From Flavobacteriaceae bacterium UBA7433 (GTDB taxonomy: Bacteria > Bacteroidota > Bacteroidia > Flavobacteriales > Flavobacteriaceae): a stretch of DNA of 36,587 nt. Position 1 is the first letter of the stretch; each line of letters opens with the position of its first letter. The position numbers and the translations under genes are program-made. This document shows, in pieces, positions 17,937 to 25,832 of this stretch. The DNA is taken from positions 1 to 36,587 of the forward strand of contig DLQL01000032.1 in assembly GCA_002477565.1 (NCBI GenBank), written 5' to 3'. A model generated the notes under the pieces. That model made no database searches. It had not been told where the DNA came from and was given only the letters and a program-made list of their open reading frames with translations.

Positions 17937-18026
17937 GTTTTTTTTGGGGCAAAGATTTGAGCGGATTTTGAAATAAAACAGTTGAAAAAAATCTTTTTTT
18001 TGAAATCCTTTCAGCGGCTTTGAAAT

Positions 18027-19013
18027 TCAATCGTGATTCGGGTATACAATTTTTGCTTTTGTTCGAATACGGTCCAGCAGTTGGATCAATTCCAAACTAA
18101 AAGACAGCGGCAAGTCGGGACTTTCTTTGAGCTCTTTGTCCAGGCACTCCATCACATGGGCAGCTTCAAATTGATAACCGATACCGTTGCCATTGTCTAT
18201 AAAAATTTCTTCGAGTTGTCCTTTTTTATTCAGGACCAAAGGGCGTTCGTTTTCTCTTGAAATCCGAACGCTGCCTTTTTCAAAAGAAAATTCACTCTCG
18301 TTCAAAGATTCGCAGGCAAAACTGGAAGCCAAAACAGCTGTTTTATGGCCTGGGTATTGGAACCACATTCGAAGACTTTCGTCGGATCCTGTTGGGCTGT
18401 AAGTCACATCACAGCTGATTTTTTCTGGAATTCCTAAAGTCATCAGTGCTGTAAAGACGGGGTAAATTCCGATGTCCAACAAAGAGCCTCCTCCAATGGA
18501 GAGGTCGAACAAACGGCTTTTGGGATCGAAGGGAGGATGGAACATAAAATCAGATTTGACACAAATCAGTTCCCCTAGTTTTTTGGAGGCGATGATTTCC
18601 AATACTTTTTGGAATGTAGGATTGAAACGTGTCCAAAAAGCCTCCATCAAAAAGGTGTTGTGTTTCTTTGCAGTGGCGATCATTTGCTGCACTTCTTTCG
18701 CATTGATGGCAAATGCTTTTTCGCAGAGGACTGCCTTGTGGTGTTTCAAACATAACAAGGCGTGTTCCTTATGGTGGGAATGAGGGGTGGCAATGTAGAC
18801 AATGTCAATTTCGGGGTCTTTGACCATTTCTTCATAAGAACCGTAGGCTTTTTGAAAGCCTTGTTCTTTTGAAAATTTTTGTGCTTTTTCAAAACTACGC
18901 GCCGCACATGCATACAGGACAGCTTTGTCCAAGAGTTGTAAGTCAGAAGAGAATTTTTTTGCGATTTTTCCACATCCGAGAATTGCCCAGTTGTAGGTGT
19001 TTGTTGACGGCAT
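18027..19013 (-). CDS. Gfo/Idh/MocA family NAD(P)-dependent oxidoreductase
   Basis: This 328-residue protein has an N-terminal Rossmann fold with a glycine motif (I-L-G-C-G-K-I-A at 11-18), followed by the family segments VYIATPHSHHKEHALLCL (about 72-89) and CEKAFAINAKEV (about 96-107). The second carries the Glu-Lys pair of the usual C-E-K-P catalytic motif, with Ala replacing Pro. The C-terminal alpha/beta domain, with GGGSLLDIGIYP, binds the substrate. Closest in style to the trans-dihydrodiol dehydrogenase-like branch of the family. The substrate, probably a sugar or polyol, cannot be deduced. It is divergent from dusB across a gap of about 100 bp. Confidence 0.9.
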   Translation of the reverse strand: MPSTNTYNWAILGCGKIAKKFSSDLQLLDKAVLYACAARSFEKAQKFSKEQGFQKAYGSYEEMVKDPEIDIVYIATPHSHHKEHALLCLKHHKAVLCEKAFAINAKEVQQMIATAKKHNTFLMEAFWTRFNPTFQKVLEIIASKKLGELICVKSDFMFHPPFDPKSRLFDLSIGGGSLLDIGIYPVFTALMTLGIPEKISCDVTYSPTGSDESLRMWFQYPGHKTAVLASSFACESLNESEFSFEKGSVRISRENERPLVLNKKGQLEEIFIDNGNGIGYQFEAAHVMECLDKELKESPDLPLSFSLELIQLLDRIRTKAKIVYPNHD

Positions 19014-19063
19014 GTGTTTTTTTAGCAGTTAAAATACAATTATATCTAGAACCAAACATGCTT

Positions 19064-19090
19064 TTGACATGACTTTTATTTGTATCTTTG
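19064..19090 (+). promoter_or_regulatory. Probable dusB promoter
   Basis: TTG at 19064-19066 and TATCTTTG at 19083-19090 (exact TAnnTTTG) are 16 bases apart, one short of the usual range. The expected transcription start near 19094 lies downstream of the ATG at 19069, so that ATG cannot be the translation start if this promoter is used. Confidence 0.6.
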
Positions 19091-19113
19091 TGGCTTTTAA
19101 AAACAAGAACGGT

Positions 19114-20109
19114 TTGGTAAAAATTGGTGACATAGAATTGAACGATTTCCCGCTTTTGTTAGCACCTATGGAGGATGTCAGCGATCCTCCTTTTCGAGCT
19201 TTGTGCAAAGAACAAGGAGCAGACGTCGTGTACACAGAATTTATTTCTTCCGAAGGTTTGATTCGCGACGCTGCCAAAAGTGTCAAGAAATTGGATATTT
19301 ACGAAAAAGAACGCCCTGTTGGCATTCAAATTTTTGGAGCCAATTTGGACTCCATGTTGCGTACTGTTGAAATTGTAGAACAATCCAAACCAGACATCAT
19401 AGACATCAATTTTGGCTGCCCTGTTAAAAAAGTGGTGAGCAAAGGTGCCGGTGCAGGGATTCTAAAAGACATCGACATGATGGTTGCTTTGACAGCAGCC
19501 ATGGTCAAGCACACCGATTTACCCATCACTGTAAAAACGCGTTTGGGTTGGGATGAAAGTTCGATACGAATTGTGGAAGTAGCAGAACGCTTGCAAGATG
19601 TGGGCTGCAAAGCGATTTCCATTCACGGAAGAACCCGAGCACAAATGTACAAAGGGGATGCAGACTGGACACCGATTGCAGCTGTGAAAAACAATTCGAG
19701 AATGCACATTCCTGTTTTTGGAAATGGAGATGTGAACACACCGGAAGCCGCAGTAAAGATGCGGGATGAATACGGTTTGGACGGTGCGATGATTGGAAGA
19801 GCAAGTATCGGAAACCCATGGTTTTTCAAGCAGGTAAAACACTTTTTTGAGACAGGTACTCATATGGCGCCCATCACCATTGCAGAACGTGTTGCTATTG
19901 CAAAACGTCATTTGGAAATGGAAATCGCTTGGAAGGAAAAAGAAATTTTAGGTGTCTTGGAAACTCGAAGGCATTACGGTACCTATTTCAAAGGGATTCC
20001 CAATTTTAAGGAATACCGAATGAAAATGGTCACTTCAAATTCAGCAGAAGAAGTGTATGCTACTTTTGACGAGGTGTTGTCCAAATTTGGCAACCATATT
20101 TTTGCATAG
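19114..20109 (+). CDS. dusB: tRNA-dihydrouridine synthase (DusB family)
   Basis: Dus enzymes use FMN and NADPH to reduce specific uridines in tRNA to dihydrouridine. The core is a TIM barrel with LLLAPMEDVSDPPFR near the N-terminus, the catalytic cysteine in N-F-G-C-P (Cys102 in this numbering), the KTRLGWDESS loop, and SIHGRTRAQMYKG and GNGDV FMN-binding segments. I place the start at TTG 19114, giving 331 residues beginning (M)VKIGDIELNDFPLL, because family members begin at that point and because the promoter -7 box at 19083-19090 lies within the extra 15 codons of the longer ATG frame. The longer version from 19069 is possible but less likely. It is convergent with the permease gene that ends at 20164. 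Confidence 0.95.
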   Translation: MVKIGDIELNDFPLLLAPMEDVSDPPFRALCKEQGADVVYTEFISSEGLIRDAAKSVKKLDIYEKERPVGIQIFGANLDSMLRTVEIVEQSKPDIIDINFGCPVKKVVSKGAGAGILKDIDMMVALTAAMVKHTDLPITVKTRLGWDESSIRIVEVAERLQDVGCKAISIHGRTRAQMYKGDADWTPIAAVKNNSRMHIPVFGNGDVNTPEAAVKMRDEYGLDGAMIGRASIGNPWFFKQVKHFFETGTHMAPITIAERVAIAKRHLEMEIAWKEKEILGVLETRRHYGTYFKGIPNFKEYRMKMVTSNSAEEVYATFDEVLSKFGNHIFA

Positions 20110-20163
20110 AAAAGACAGCTGCTTGTCCGTGTTTTCGCCCAAAAGAACCGCTTATTTTTGGAA

Positions 20164-21360
20164 TCAGACCACCAAAGCTTTTGAAATTCTACTACTGGCA
20201 ATTTTCGCTGCTGCATAGCCCAACACACTGATGGTTCCCCATACGAGTAGGAGGTTGGGTCCCTTGAGTTCGATTGGATAAGCAATCGTTTCAGTGATCA
20301 TAAACCATTGAAATTTGTTTTGCAAAGCGATCAAGAGCATGCCTAAAGAGGTTCCAATCACCAAACCAAGGAGGGTCATTAGGAAACCTTGCAACACAAA
20401 AATCTGCTTGATTTCTCGGACCGACGCCCCCAAATTGTACAAGGTCTTTAAATTGCGTTTTTTATCCAAAATCATCATGATGATTGAACCGATGACATTG
20501 AAAACCGCAAGGACCAAGACCAAGGTAAAAATCAAATAAGCAACGAGTTTTTCAGTATTTAAAATTTTGTAAAAGACAGCATTCAATTCTTCTTGTGAAC
20601 TGACTTTGAAACGGTCTCCCAACGCTTTTTTTAAAGAAGCAATGGCTTGAGCAGTTCCTTCTTTTGTTGTTTTGAGGTCGATGCTTCGGATTTGATTGCT
20701 TTGGTAATTCAGTAATTCTTGACAGAGGTCAAGGGGGATGTAGACGTATTTGTTGTCAAATTCTTGGGAGATGGAATACACCCCAAGTGGCTGTGCATGT
20801 ATGCGATTAAAGGTATTCTTGAGAAGGGTGCTGTATTTTTTTCCGGGTTTTGGTACATAAATCTGCAGCGGTTCTCCGTAGTTTAAAATCCCCAAAGAAA
20901 GTTTTCTCGCAATTCCATTCCCAACCACGGCGCTTTGTTGGTCAAACGAAATCCAATGGCCCATGTAAATCAAAGTATCCATTTTGACTACTTGGGTGTA
21001 GTTGCTGTCAACTCCCTTGACATAAGCGATGAGTTCTTTTTTATTGTAGTTGAAATAAGCCCTTTCCTCGATGGTTTTGGAATGCGCTAGTACAGCTGTG
21101 GTTCCCTCGATGATTTTGGCGAGAGAATCTGTATAAAAAAAGGATTTCCCATGGACGGCTTCAATGCGAATGTCAGGGTCTGTCGCTTTTAAAAATTGAC
21201 CGCTAAAGCTTTTGAGCCCTGAAAACACAGAGAGCACCAATAGCAATGCCAAAGAACCGCCGATCACGCCCAAGGTGGCAATGCTGCTGATGATGTTGAT
21301 CGCATTGTTACTGCTTTTGGAAAACAAGTACCGCTTGGCTATGTACAGTGAAAAGTTCAC
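20164..21360 (-). CDS. ABC transporter permease, LolC/LolE (FtsX-like) type
   Basis: The 398-residue protein has an N-terminal membrane helix (about 22-46), a large extracytoplasmic domain of the MacB periplasmic core type (about 47-265) and three C-terminal helices (about 273-297, 319-350 and 366-385) that form the FtsX domain. The N-terminal N-F-S-L-Y-I-A-K-R-Y-L start is typical of LolC/E-like permeases that pull lipoproteins out of the inner membrane. The partner ATPase (LolD-like) is not in the window. It begins two bases after the rbfA stop, so the two genes are very likely cotranscribed. Function in lipoprotein export is inferred from family resemblance. Confidence 0.88.
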   Translation of the reverse strand: MNFSLYIAKRYLFSKSSNNAINIISSIATLGVIGGSLALLLVLSVFSGLKSFSGQFLKATDPDIRIEAVHGKSFFYTDSLAKIIEGTTAVLAHSKTIEERAYFNYNKKELIAYVKGVDSNYTQVVKMDTLIYMGHWISFDQQSAVVGNGIARKLSLGILNYGEPLQIYVPKPGKKYSTLLKNTFNRIHAQPLGVYSISQEFDNKYVYIPLDLCQELLNYQSNQIRSIDLKTTKEGTAQAIASLKKALGDRFKVSSQEELNAVFYKILNTEKLVAYLIFTLVLVLAVFNVIGSIIMMILDKKRNLKTLYNLGASVREIKQIFVLQGFLMTLLGLVIGTSLGMLLIALQNKFQWFMITETIAYPIELKGPNLLLVWGTISVLGYAAAKIASSRISKALVV

Positions 21361-21362
21361 GC

Positions 21363-21758
21363 TTAGGTTGTTTTCCTTTTGGGTAAAATTTCAGGATTCT
21401 TGATAGGGTTTGTGTCTTCACCTCGCAAAGAGGCGTCAAGTGTTTCGATATAGTCCAGAGAATCGTCTCCGAAAAAAGACAAGTTGGGAACTCTTCTCAG
21501 TTGGTGTTTTGTTCGTTGAGCCAATTCGTGGCGAATCTTTGTTTTGTTGCCCTCTATTCCTGCCACCAAATCGCTTCTTTTGTCGGAGGGGAAAATACTC
21601 AAATACACCTTTGCTTGGCTCAAATCCGTCGTGACACTCACTTTGGTAACGGAGATGATCACTCCTTTCATGCCACCTTGTGCAGCTCCTTGAAGGACAT
21701 CTGCCAAATCTTTTTGGATGACTCCTGCAATTTTCTTTTGTCTGTTTGTTTCTTCCAT
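21363..21758 (-). CDS. rbfA: 30S ribosome-binding factor A
   Basis: RbfA binds the 30S subunit and assists 16S rRNA 5'-end maturation, notably in the cold. The 131-residue product has the KH-like fold signature, starting METNRQ-like and passing through KKIAGVIQKDLADVLQ (8-23), VTKVSVTTDLSQAKVYLSIFP (about 37-57), RVPNLSFFGDDSLDYIETLDA. The tail is lysine rich. A TAAATTTG box lies just five bases before the ATG, so transcription would start at or within a base or two of the start codon. It leads a two-gene unit with the LolC/E-like permease. Confidence 0.95.
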   Translation of the reverse strand: MEETNRQKKIAGVIQKDLADVLQGAAQGGMKGVIISVTKVSVTTDLSQAKVYLSIFPSDKRSDLVAGIEGNKTKIRHELAQRTKHQLRRVPNLSFFGDDSLDYIETLDASLRGEDTNPIKNPEILPKRKTT

Positions 21759-21762
21759 GCTG

Positions 21763-21770
21763 CAAATTTA
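21763..21770 (-). promoter_or_regulatory. -7 promoter element abutting rbfA
   Basis: The reverse strand reads TAAATTTG, an exact TAnnTTTG, ending four bases before the rbfA ATG. No TTG lies at the usual -33 spacing; a small inverted repeat (GTTTC/GAAAC) is found just upstream. Confidence 0.5.
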
Positions 21771-21818
21771 GGGTTTCTAAAGGAAACTCTCTTGTTTTAA
21801 AAGTTCAATAAAGTGAGC

Positions 21819-22523
21819 TTAGTCTTGTTCGTTTTCTCTGATCGTCTTGAGAAAAGCATTCAGCTCTTTTCCGTAGGCGGATATTTTTACCCGGTCACTC
21901 AAGGATTTTTGAATTGTGTCCAACAATTGAATGTTCGCATCAGTGAGTGCTGTCAATGCCAAATATGGGGCAACTTCGGAATCGCTATTTGAAATGGCGA
22001 AATTCGTTGTGTAGAGGTATTTTCTTTTGAGCCATTGTGCTGATTTTTTGGACAAGGAATCCATTTTCCTTTCGTCTTTGTCTCTTTGTGCCTCAAAGTT
22101 GGCTTTGATAATTTCCAAATTTTGATTTTGAAATTTAGAGGTCATTTTGAGGTAGCTTCTCCATTTTTCATCGTTTTTGGATCCAGAAATTTTGGCTTGT
22201 AAAACAAATTTCTCCAAATTGGTATTGATTGTGATGTGGCTGTTTTCTCCAAAAAAAGAGATTGTTTTGTCTTCCTGTCTGTCAAGAGATAAAAAGTGCA
22301 TCTCTCCACTTTCTTCTGTGGAATTAAGTTCAAACTTCCCGTTGTCTTGGACGGCGAAGGAATCCAGTTTGGAATAGCGCCCGTCCTTTATTTTTCCGAG
22401 GTAGAGCGTGCCTTTTTTAAGACCGTAAACTTCGCCGCTTAGGTGCATTTTAACAGCTGTATTTTTAGAACATCCGGCTAAAATTAAGAAGCTAAAAGCA
22501 AAGAAAAATGTGTTTTTTATCAT
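21819..22523 (-). CDS. DUF4369-type lipoprotein
   Basis: Starting at ATG 22523, the 234-residue product opens with MIKNTFFFAFSF and a lipobox L-I-L-A-G-C with Cys18 as the lipidated residue. The frame is open for 11 more codons upstream, but those would bury the signal peptide, so I chose the shorter start. The segment after the lipobox (GEVYGLKKGTLYLGKIKDGRY, about 28-48) matches the DUF4369 domain, found in Bacteroidota at the N-terminus of thioredoxin-like lipoproteins. Here no C-X-X-C thioredoxin domain follows; the C-terminal half is helical and charged. Probable location is the periplasmic face of a membrane; function unknown. It follows the HAD gene by 38 bp. Confidence 0.8.
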   Translation of the reverse strand: MIKNTFFFAFSFLILAGCSKNTAVKMHLSGEVYGLKKGTLYLGKIKDGRYSKLDSFAVQDNGKFELNSTEESGEMHFLSLDRQEDKTISFFGENSHITINTNLEKFVLQAKISGSKNDEKWRSYLKMTSKFQNQNLEIIKANFEAQRDKDERKMDSLSKKSAQWLKRKYLYTTNFAISNSDSEVAPYLALTALTDANIQLLDTIQKSLSDRVKISAYGKELNAFLKTIRENEQD

Positions 22524-22561
22524 GGAGTTTGATTTGGGAGATTTGGGAATCAACAAGCAGA

Positions 22562-23374
22562 TTAATCAATATGTTTTTGAAGGCTTTTTGCGACGCCGTC
22601 ATTGTGGTTGCTATCGGTTACGTCATCTGCGATGGCCAAAACTTCCTCTTTGGCATTTTGAACGGCTACGCCAACTTTTACTGCCATCAACATTTCAATG
22701 TCATTGTAATTGTCTCCAAAAGCAATGCAGTTGGTCAACGAGAATTTTGGATAGCTGTTTTCGAGCAAAGTCTTGATGCCTGTCAATTTGGAAATTTCCT
22801 TATTGGCAATTTCAATATAGGTGTCCTTCGAACGGTACAAATGCAGCTGGTCTTTATGTGTCTTTTGTAAGATTTCCATCACAAAGTCCAGTTCCTCTTT
22901 GTCACCCATGCACATGATTTTATGGGCCCCTTTTTTTTCTTTTTTCCAGTCTTCTAGTACCTTTTCAGTCGCCTTTACTTGAGGGCTGACTTTGGTGTTG
23001 TGCGCTTCTCTTTTCGCCCAAAAGTCCATTTCTTCTACAAACCATTCGTCTTGGTGGTAAAGGCTGATGTGGAAACGTTTTTCTGCATTCAACTCCGCGA
23101 TGATTGTTACAATCTCAAGCGGAATTTCTGTAGAGTGCACATTTTTTCCATCCACCAACACAAGTCCTCCGTTGTAACAAATCAGGGGTGTATTTTTGAT
23201 CTGAAGATCTTCTTGAATGTGGTGCATGGCACTCGGCATTCTTGAAGAAATCAACACAAAAGGAATGTTTTTTTTTGAGAGCCGGCCGACCTCATTTTTC
23301 AATGCTGAGGAAGGAACTCTCTCCTTGTTGAGCAAGGTTCCGTCAATGTCAGTGAACGCAATTTTCAAACTCAT
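22562..23374 (-). CDS. Cof-type HAD-IIB family phosphatase
   Basis: Members of this HAD subfamily dephosphorylate sugar phosphates, flavin or other small metabolites in the cytoplasm. Motif I is F-T-D-I-D-G-T (7-13) with Asp9 as nucleophile and Asp11 as acid/base. Motif II lies in LISSRM (41-46). Motif IV is FGDNYNDIEML (219-229) with Asp221 and Asp225 for Mg2+. The type IIB cap is between about 85 and 190. The 270-residue length is usual. The ATG overlaps the stop of the preceding DUF4177 gene by one base (TAATG). Its substrate cannot be told from sequence. Confidence 0.93.
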   Translation of the reverse strand: MSLKIAFTDIDGTLLNKERVPSSALKNEVGRLSKKNIPFVLISSRMPSAMHHIQEDLQIKNTPLICYNGGLVLVDGKNVHSTEIPLEIVTIIAELNAEKRFHISLYHQDEWFVEEMDFWAKREAHNTKVSPQVKATEKVLEDWKKEKKGAHKIMCMGDKEELDFVMEILQKTHKDQLHLYRSKDTYIEIANKEISKLTGIKTLLENSYPKFSLTNCIAFGDNYNDIEMLMAVKVGVAVQNAKEEVLAIADDVTDSNHNDGVAKSLQKHID

Positions 23375-23541
23375 TAGGCTTCCTTTTTATCTCTTTCCAA
23401 AACTGCTTTTACGACTCCTCTGTGGACAAAAGCATTGACGACCTGCCATCCTGTTTTTGCATAACTGTTGAGCAAGGCTTCGAAATCAATGTCTTTTTTA
23501 ATAGGTGTCGATTTTTGTTTGATAAATTTGTATTCTTTCAT
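23374..23541 (-). CDS. DUF4177 domain small protein, 55 residues
   Basis: A short reading frame of 55 codons plus stop starts at ATG 23541 and reads MKEYKFIKQKSTPIKKDIDF, then a helix EALLNSYAKTGWQVV and a strand ending in VVKAVLERDKKEA. This order (MKEYK strand, helix with A-x-x-G-W-x-V, then a V-L-E-R strand) is the DUF4177 pattern, a family of small proteins of unknown function. The TAA stop overlaps the HAD ATG by one base, and the DUF1456 gene ends 65 bp upstream, so it sits inside an apparent operon. Being so short, it could be missed by gene finders. Confidence 0.8.
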   Translation of the reverse strand: MKEYKFIKQKSTPIKKDIDFEALLNSYAKTGWQVVNAFVHRGVVKAVLERDKKEA

Positions 23542-23606
23542 AGCTGTGGTTTTTATACTTTTGAATTTCCTGATTAAAATCGAGGGATTCTGCTGTTTCT
23601 ACTGAC

Positions 23607-23852
23607 TTACTTTTTTTGACTTTCGTTTTTGGGTGGCAGGGGGCCTCTTTTGTGAATAATTAGTCCATTGAGAAAATTTCTTAAAAACTGGTCCTTGCAC
23701 TCCATGTACTTCGGGTGTTCTTCATTTCTGTACAAGGCATTGATTTCACTTTTGGTGACTTTAAAATCCACCAATCCCATGATAGCAACGATGTCAGTGT
23801 CTCTTAATTGTAAGGCAACACGCAACTTTTTTAGGATGTCATTATTTGTCAT
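23607..23852 (-). CDS. DUF1456 family protein, single-repeat form
   Basis: The 81-residue product contains NDILKKLRVALQLRDTDIVAIM (about 4-25), a middle segment with EINALYRNEEHPKY and the closing FLNGLIIHKRGPLPP. This is one repeat of the DUF1456 (E. coli YehS) family. E. coli YehS has two such repeats in about 150 residues; only one is present here. The frame ends cleanly in a lysine-rich tail, so I do not see a frameshift. Function is unknown. It heads a run DUF1456-DUF4177-HAD-DUF4369 with a TATCTTTG promoter box 19 bases before the ATG. Confidence 0.8.
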   Translation of the reverse strand: MTNNDILKKLRVALQLRDTDIVAIMGLVDFKVTKSEINALYRNEEHPKYMECKDQFLRNFLNGLIIHKRGPLPPKNESQKK

Positions 23853-23871
23853 AAATGTTTTTTTATCTTTA

Positions 23872-23879
23872 CAAAGATA
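23872..23879 (-). promoter_or_regulatory. Probable -7 promoter element for the DUF1456 gene
   Basis: The reverse strand reads TATCTTTG (exact TAnnTTTG), giving a leader of about 16 bases. A mirror TATCTTTA at 23864-23871 on the plus strand could serve the divergent peptidase gene, with one mismatch. Confidence 0.5.
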
Positions 23880-23948
23880 GTTATTTACACGAGTTCGGAA
23901 TTTTATTTTTTAGTGGATGAAAACATGCGGATAAAAATGTTCAATACA

Positions 23949-24620
23949 ATGAAATTTTATTTCCTTTTTATATTTTTTGTGGGGTTTTTCTCCTTTGGAC
24001 AGAGGAACGCCTTGCCCGTTACTTTTTCCGAGATTCAGGAAGCAATCCCTTCGGCGGTATTGGACCTTCGTTATTACGGATCTGATAATTTTATCGGTCG
24101 TCCTATTGCTGGTTATAGATCGCCGAAGGCTGTGTTGACAACGGAGGCTCTCAATCAATTGAAGAAGGTACAAGAAGAGCTCAAGACATTTCAGTTGGGA
24201 ATCAAAATTTTTGATGCCTACCGCCCCCAAAGAGCCGTAGACGATTTTGTATCGTGGGCAAAAGTTCCTGACGACACTTTGATGAAAGCGCATTTTTATC
24301 CCGATGTGGCAAAAAAAGACCTTTTTGAACTCGATTACATTGCTAGCAAATCAGGACATAGCAGGGGCAGTACCTTGGATTTGACTTTGGTGTCTTTGAA
24401 AACTTTCGAAGCGTTGGACATGGGCAGTCCCTATGATTTTTTTGGACAGATTTCTTGGCCATTCGCTAAAGAAATCTCAGCGAAACAGCGTGCCCACCGA
24501 ATGTTGTTGAGGACTTTGATGTTGAAACACGGCTTCCAGCCTTACTGCTGTGAATGGTGGCATTTTACCTTAAAATCAGAACCTTTTCCAGCTACCTATT
24601 TTGATTTTATAGTAGAGTAA
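23949..24620 (+). CDS. M15 family metallopeptidase, VanX/DdpX-like D-Ala-D-Ala dipeptidase
   Basis: I start at ATG 23949 because it gives a compact signal peptide (MKFYFLFIFFVGFFSFGQ, 18 residues); the frame is open back to 23913, with other ATGs at 23925 and 23937. The mature 223-residue protein shows the zinc site of VanX-type dipeptidases: His137 and Asp144 in S-G-H-S-R-G-S-T-L-D, and Glu202 and His205 in E-W-W-H-F. Arg92 in DAYRPQ matches the catalytic Arg of VanX. It should cut D-Ala-D-Ala or similar dipeptides in the periplasm. No van resistance genes adjoin, so peptidoglycan peptide turnover is more likely than vancomycin resistance. It precedes anmK by 33 bp. Confidence 0.9.
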   Translation: MKFYFLFIFFVGFFSFGQRNALPVTFSEIQEAIPSAVLDLRYYGSDNFIGRPIAGYRSPKAVLTTEALNQLKKVQEELKTFQLGIKIFDAYRPQRAVDDFVSWAKVPDDTLMKAHFYPDVAKKDLFELDYIASKSGHSRGSTLDLTLVSLKTFEALDMGSPYDFFGQISWPFAKEISAKQRAHRMLLRTLMLKHGFQPYCCEWWHFTLKSEPFPATYFDFIVE

Positions 24621-24653
24621 AAAAAATGACAGGCAGCATTCAGAACTTAAAAG

Positions 24654-25715
24654 ATGGAGAAGACCTATTATTGTATTGGAATGATGTCCGGGACTTCTTT
24701 GGACGGAGTGGATTTGGTACATGCCAGAATCACAAGCGGAGCTGAGTATGCCTTCGAAATTTTGGCATGCAAGACCTATGCATATCCTGAGAAATGGTTG
24801 TCAAAATTAAAAGATGCTTTTTCAAAATCCGCCCGAGAATTTCAAGAGTTAGACCGGACTTATGGGTGTTATTTAGGAAAGCTTGTACGTCAATTTCGCA
24901 AAGAATTTGAGGTGTCAAATGTGGATTTTATAGCTTCGCACGGACACACTATTTTTCACCAGCCTGACAAACACTTTACCTTGCAAATCGGTTGTGGTGC
25001 AGAGATCGCCAGGACAACAGGCTGTGTCGTCATCGCTGACTTTAGAACGCAAGATGTGGCCATGGGTGGGCAGGGAGCACCGCTGGTTCCAATCGGAGAT
25101 GCCTTGTTGTTTTCCGACTACACGTATTGTCTGAACTTGGGAGGATTTGCCAATATTTCCTTTGAAAAAAACGGAGTCCGAAAGGCTTTCGATCTATGTC
25201 CTGTAAACAGTGTTTTGAACTTCTACGCAAACCAAATCGGGTTGGATTTTGACGACAAAGGGCAATTGGCAGCTCGCGGAAAAGTAGCAACACCTCTTTT
25301 GGACGCGCTAAATTCAGTTCCTTTTTACCGTTTTCCACCCCCCAAGTCCTTGGGTTTTGAGTTTGTCGCTTCAAAGATCTTGCCGTTGATGGATTCCTTT
25401 TCATTGAGTACGGAAGACTTGTTGTGCACCTTTGTAGAGCATGTTGCTTTTCAAGTTTCCAAAGAACTGGTTTCTTTGGGAGATTCGAAAGTACTCGTTA
25501 CCGGAGGCGGGGCTTACCATGCCTTTTTAATGGAGCGAATTCAAGCACATACTGAGGTTGTCTTAGTGCTGCCATCTTCTCAATTGGTAGAATTTAAGGA
25601 AGCGCTGATCTTTGGATTGCTGGGCTTGTTAAAGCTCGAGGACAAACCAAATTGTCTTCAAAGTGTGACGGGCGCTTTTAAAGACCACAGCAGTGGAAAG
25701 GTAGAATGGCCTTAA
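24654..25715 (+). CDS. anmK: Anhydro-N-acetylmuramic acid kinase
   Basis: AnmK opens and phosphorylates 1,6-anhydro-MurNAc to MurNAc-6-phosphate during cell-wall recycling. The 353-residue protein has the ASKHA kinase motif G-M-M-S-G-T-S-L-D-G-V-D (9-20), FIASHGHTIFHQP (about 91-103), the FRTQDVAMGGQGAPLVPIGDALLF segment with the catalytic Asp, LNLGGFANIS, and the second phosphate loop VTGGGAYH. The length is near the family norm. It follows the VanX-like gene on the same strand, a sensible pairing because both act on wall fragments. Confidence 0.96.
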   Translation: MEKTYYCIGMMSGTSLDGVDLVHARITSGAEYAFEILACKTYAYPEKWLSKLKDAFSKSAREFQELDRTYGCYLGKLVRQFRKEFEVSNVDFIASHGHTIFHQPDKHFTLQIGCGAEIARTTGCVVIADFRTQDVAMGGQGAPLVPIGDALLFSDYTYCLNLGGFANISFEKNGVRKAFDLCPVNSVLNFYANQIGLDFDDKGQLAARGKVATPLLDALNSVPFYRFPPPKSLGFEFVASKILPLMDSFSLSTEDLLCTFVEHVAFQVSKELVSLGDSKVLVTGGGAYHAFLMERIQAHTEVVLVLPSSQLVEFKEALIFGLLGLLKLEDKPNCLQSVTGAFKDHSSGKVEWP

Positions 25716-25796
25716 TTTTGTTTAGGGCAGGGCTTTTTGTGTGAATTATTTTGTGAATAAAGTTAGGTGCTGAGTCCTATTTATTTGAGGAAATTT

Positions 25797-25810
25797 GCTA
25801 GCTTGCTAGC
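25797..25810 (+). repeat. Paired GCTAGC hexamers before nhaD
   Basis: GCTAGC occurs at 25797-25802 and 25805-25810, separated by TT. Because each hexamer is its own reverse complement, the pair is both a direct and an inverted repeat. It lies 23 bases upstream of the preferred nhaD ATG at 25833. Confidence 0.45.
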
Positions 25811-25832
25811 TGTAAAAAAAACAAACAAACAC

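Noticed and set aside
20110..20163. Possible terminator between dusB and the LolC/E-like gene (CCAAAA...TTTTGG).
   Set aside because: Only six A-T rich pairs around a ten-base loop; too weak to call.
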